Origin: JAUXFK01 sp034189035
GTDB taxonomy: Bacteria > Desulfobacterota > UBA8473
DNA: 5,518 nt
Direction: 5' to 3'
Assembly: GCA_034189035.1 (NCBI GenBank)
Contig: JAXHVA010000191.1
Span: 1 to 5,518 of the forward strand
Numbering within the stretch: the stretch's first letter is position 1; every line of letters begins with the position of its first letter. The translations under genes were made by a program, and so were the position numbers. The notes beneath the pieces were generated by a model. That model was not told where the DNA came from and made no database searches. It was given only the letters and a program-made list of their open reading frames with translations. Below are positions 5,263 to 5,518 of this stretch, piece by piece.

Positions 5263-5518
5263 TTAAGCCTTTTTATAAATTTTCTGTATTGGCATTTGCA
5301 TATTGATACTTCGTTGAGGTCTTTGGTAATTGTATTTACAGATCCAGTTCAGGAAGTTATCTATATAAGTTTTGTAATCTTTATATTTAAGGTATCCTGA
5401 ATAAATCGTCAAAGCCTATTACTGGCAGTTTCATAACCACATGAGGCTCTAAAAAGTTCCTGTTCAAGCAGGAAATTCGATTTCAGCTCTTTGAAAAACA
5501 GTCGCAAAAAGATGGCTT
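5263..5518 (-). pseudogene. Integrase-core transposase C-terminal remnant (IS481/IS3-like)
   Basis: The minus frame ending at TAA 5265-5263 reads DNFLNWICKYNYQRPQRSIN and then MQMPIQKIYKKA. This matches the W...YNYxRPHxSL...TP...I tail shared by rve-core transposases such as IS481 and IS3. Farther upstream, in a second frame (5516-5409), FFKELKSNFLLEQELFRA is compatible with an earlier part of the same core, but that frame ends at TGA 5411-5409. A frameshift near 5410 therefore separates the two parts. The 5' end runs off the window. The C-terminal motif is convincing; the subfamily is not. Confidence 0.5.

Noticed and set aside
1..5518. CRISPR array or toxin-antitoxin pair.
   Set aside because: No regularly spaced direct repeats and no small two-gene unit with ribosome binding sites were seen.

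Overview
The window looks like a chromosomal segment of a strict anaerobe. Clostridia-type Firmicutes or an anaerobic deltaproteobacterium are the most plausible hosts: there are strong AGGAGG-type ribosome binding sites, a GTG/TTG start, and an oxygen-sensitive ATP-dependent radical enzyme system. The genes have moderate GC and the flanks are AT-rich. No marker in the window fixes the taxon.

The core (about 3805 down to 225, minus strand) is one co-directional operon of the benzoyl-CoA reductase / 2-hydroxyacyl-CoA dehydratase superfamily. In transcription order it holds: an ATP-dependent activase (BcrA/BadF/HgdC type, 3791-3009); a small dehydratase subunit (HgdB/BcrC/FldC type, 3006-1846); a large dehydratase subunit (HgdA/FldB type, 1786-407); and the broken start of a TusA/YedF-type sulfurtransferase gene (about 375-225). 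By family knowledge, the activase hydrolyses ATP to push a low-potential electron from its subunit-bridging [4Fe-4S] cluster into the two-subunit iron-sulfur component, which then does a hard reduction or dehydration. Nothing in the window gives the substrate.

Left flank (1-225): the tail of an IS3-family transposase, internally deleted and frameshifted, and then its probable right end. The YedF-type reading frame stops matching its family exactly at this IS end, so the element appears to have cut off that gene.

Right flank (3800-5518, about 1.7 kb): no intact gene. It holds a decayed DDE transposase on the plus strand (about 4130-4713, possibly starting at 3943) with a (CT)9 tract; a perfect 10-bp hairpin (4875-4900); a degenerate tRNA-like element on the minus strand with a textbook tRNA-Cys anticodon arm (about 5093-4988); a perfect 16-bp A/T-only inverted repeat (5114-5160); and the C-terminal remnant of an integrase-core transposase on the minus strand (5518-5263), probably with its IS end near 5170.

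Overall this is an intact three-gene radical-enzyme operon in an insertion-sequence graveyard. The most unusual items are the sulfurtransferase gene lost from the operon's end, the tRNA-Cys/Sec-like relic, and the extra cysteines in the small dehydratase subunit.
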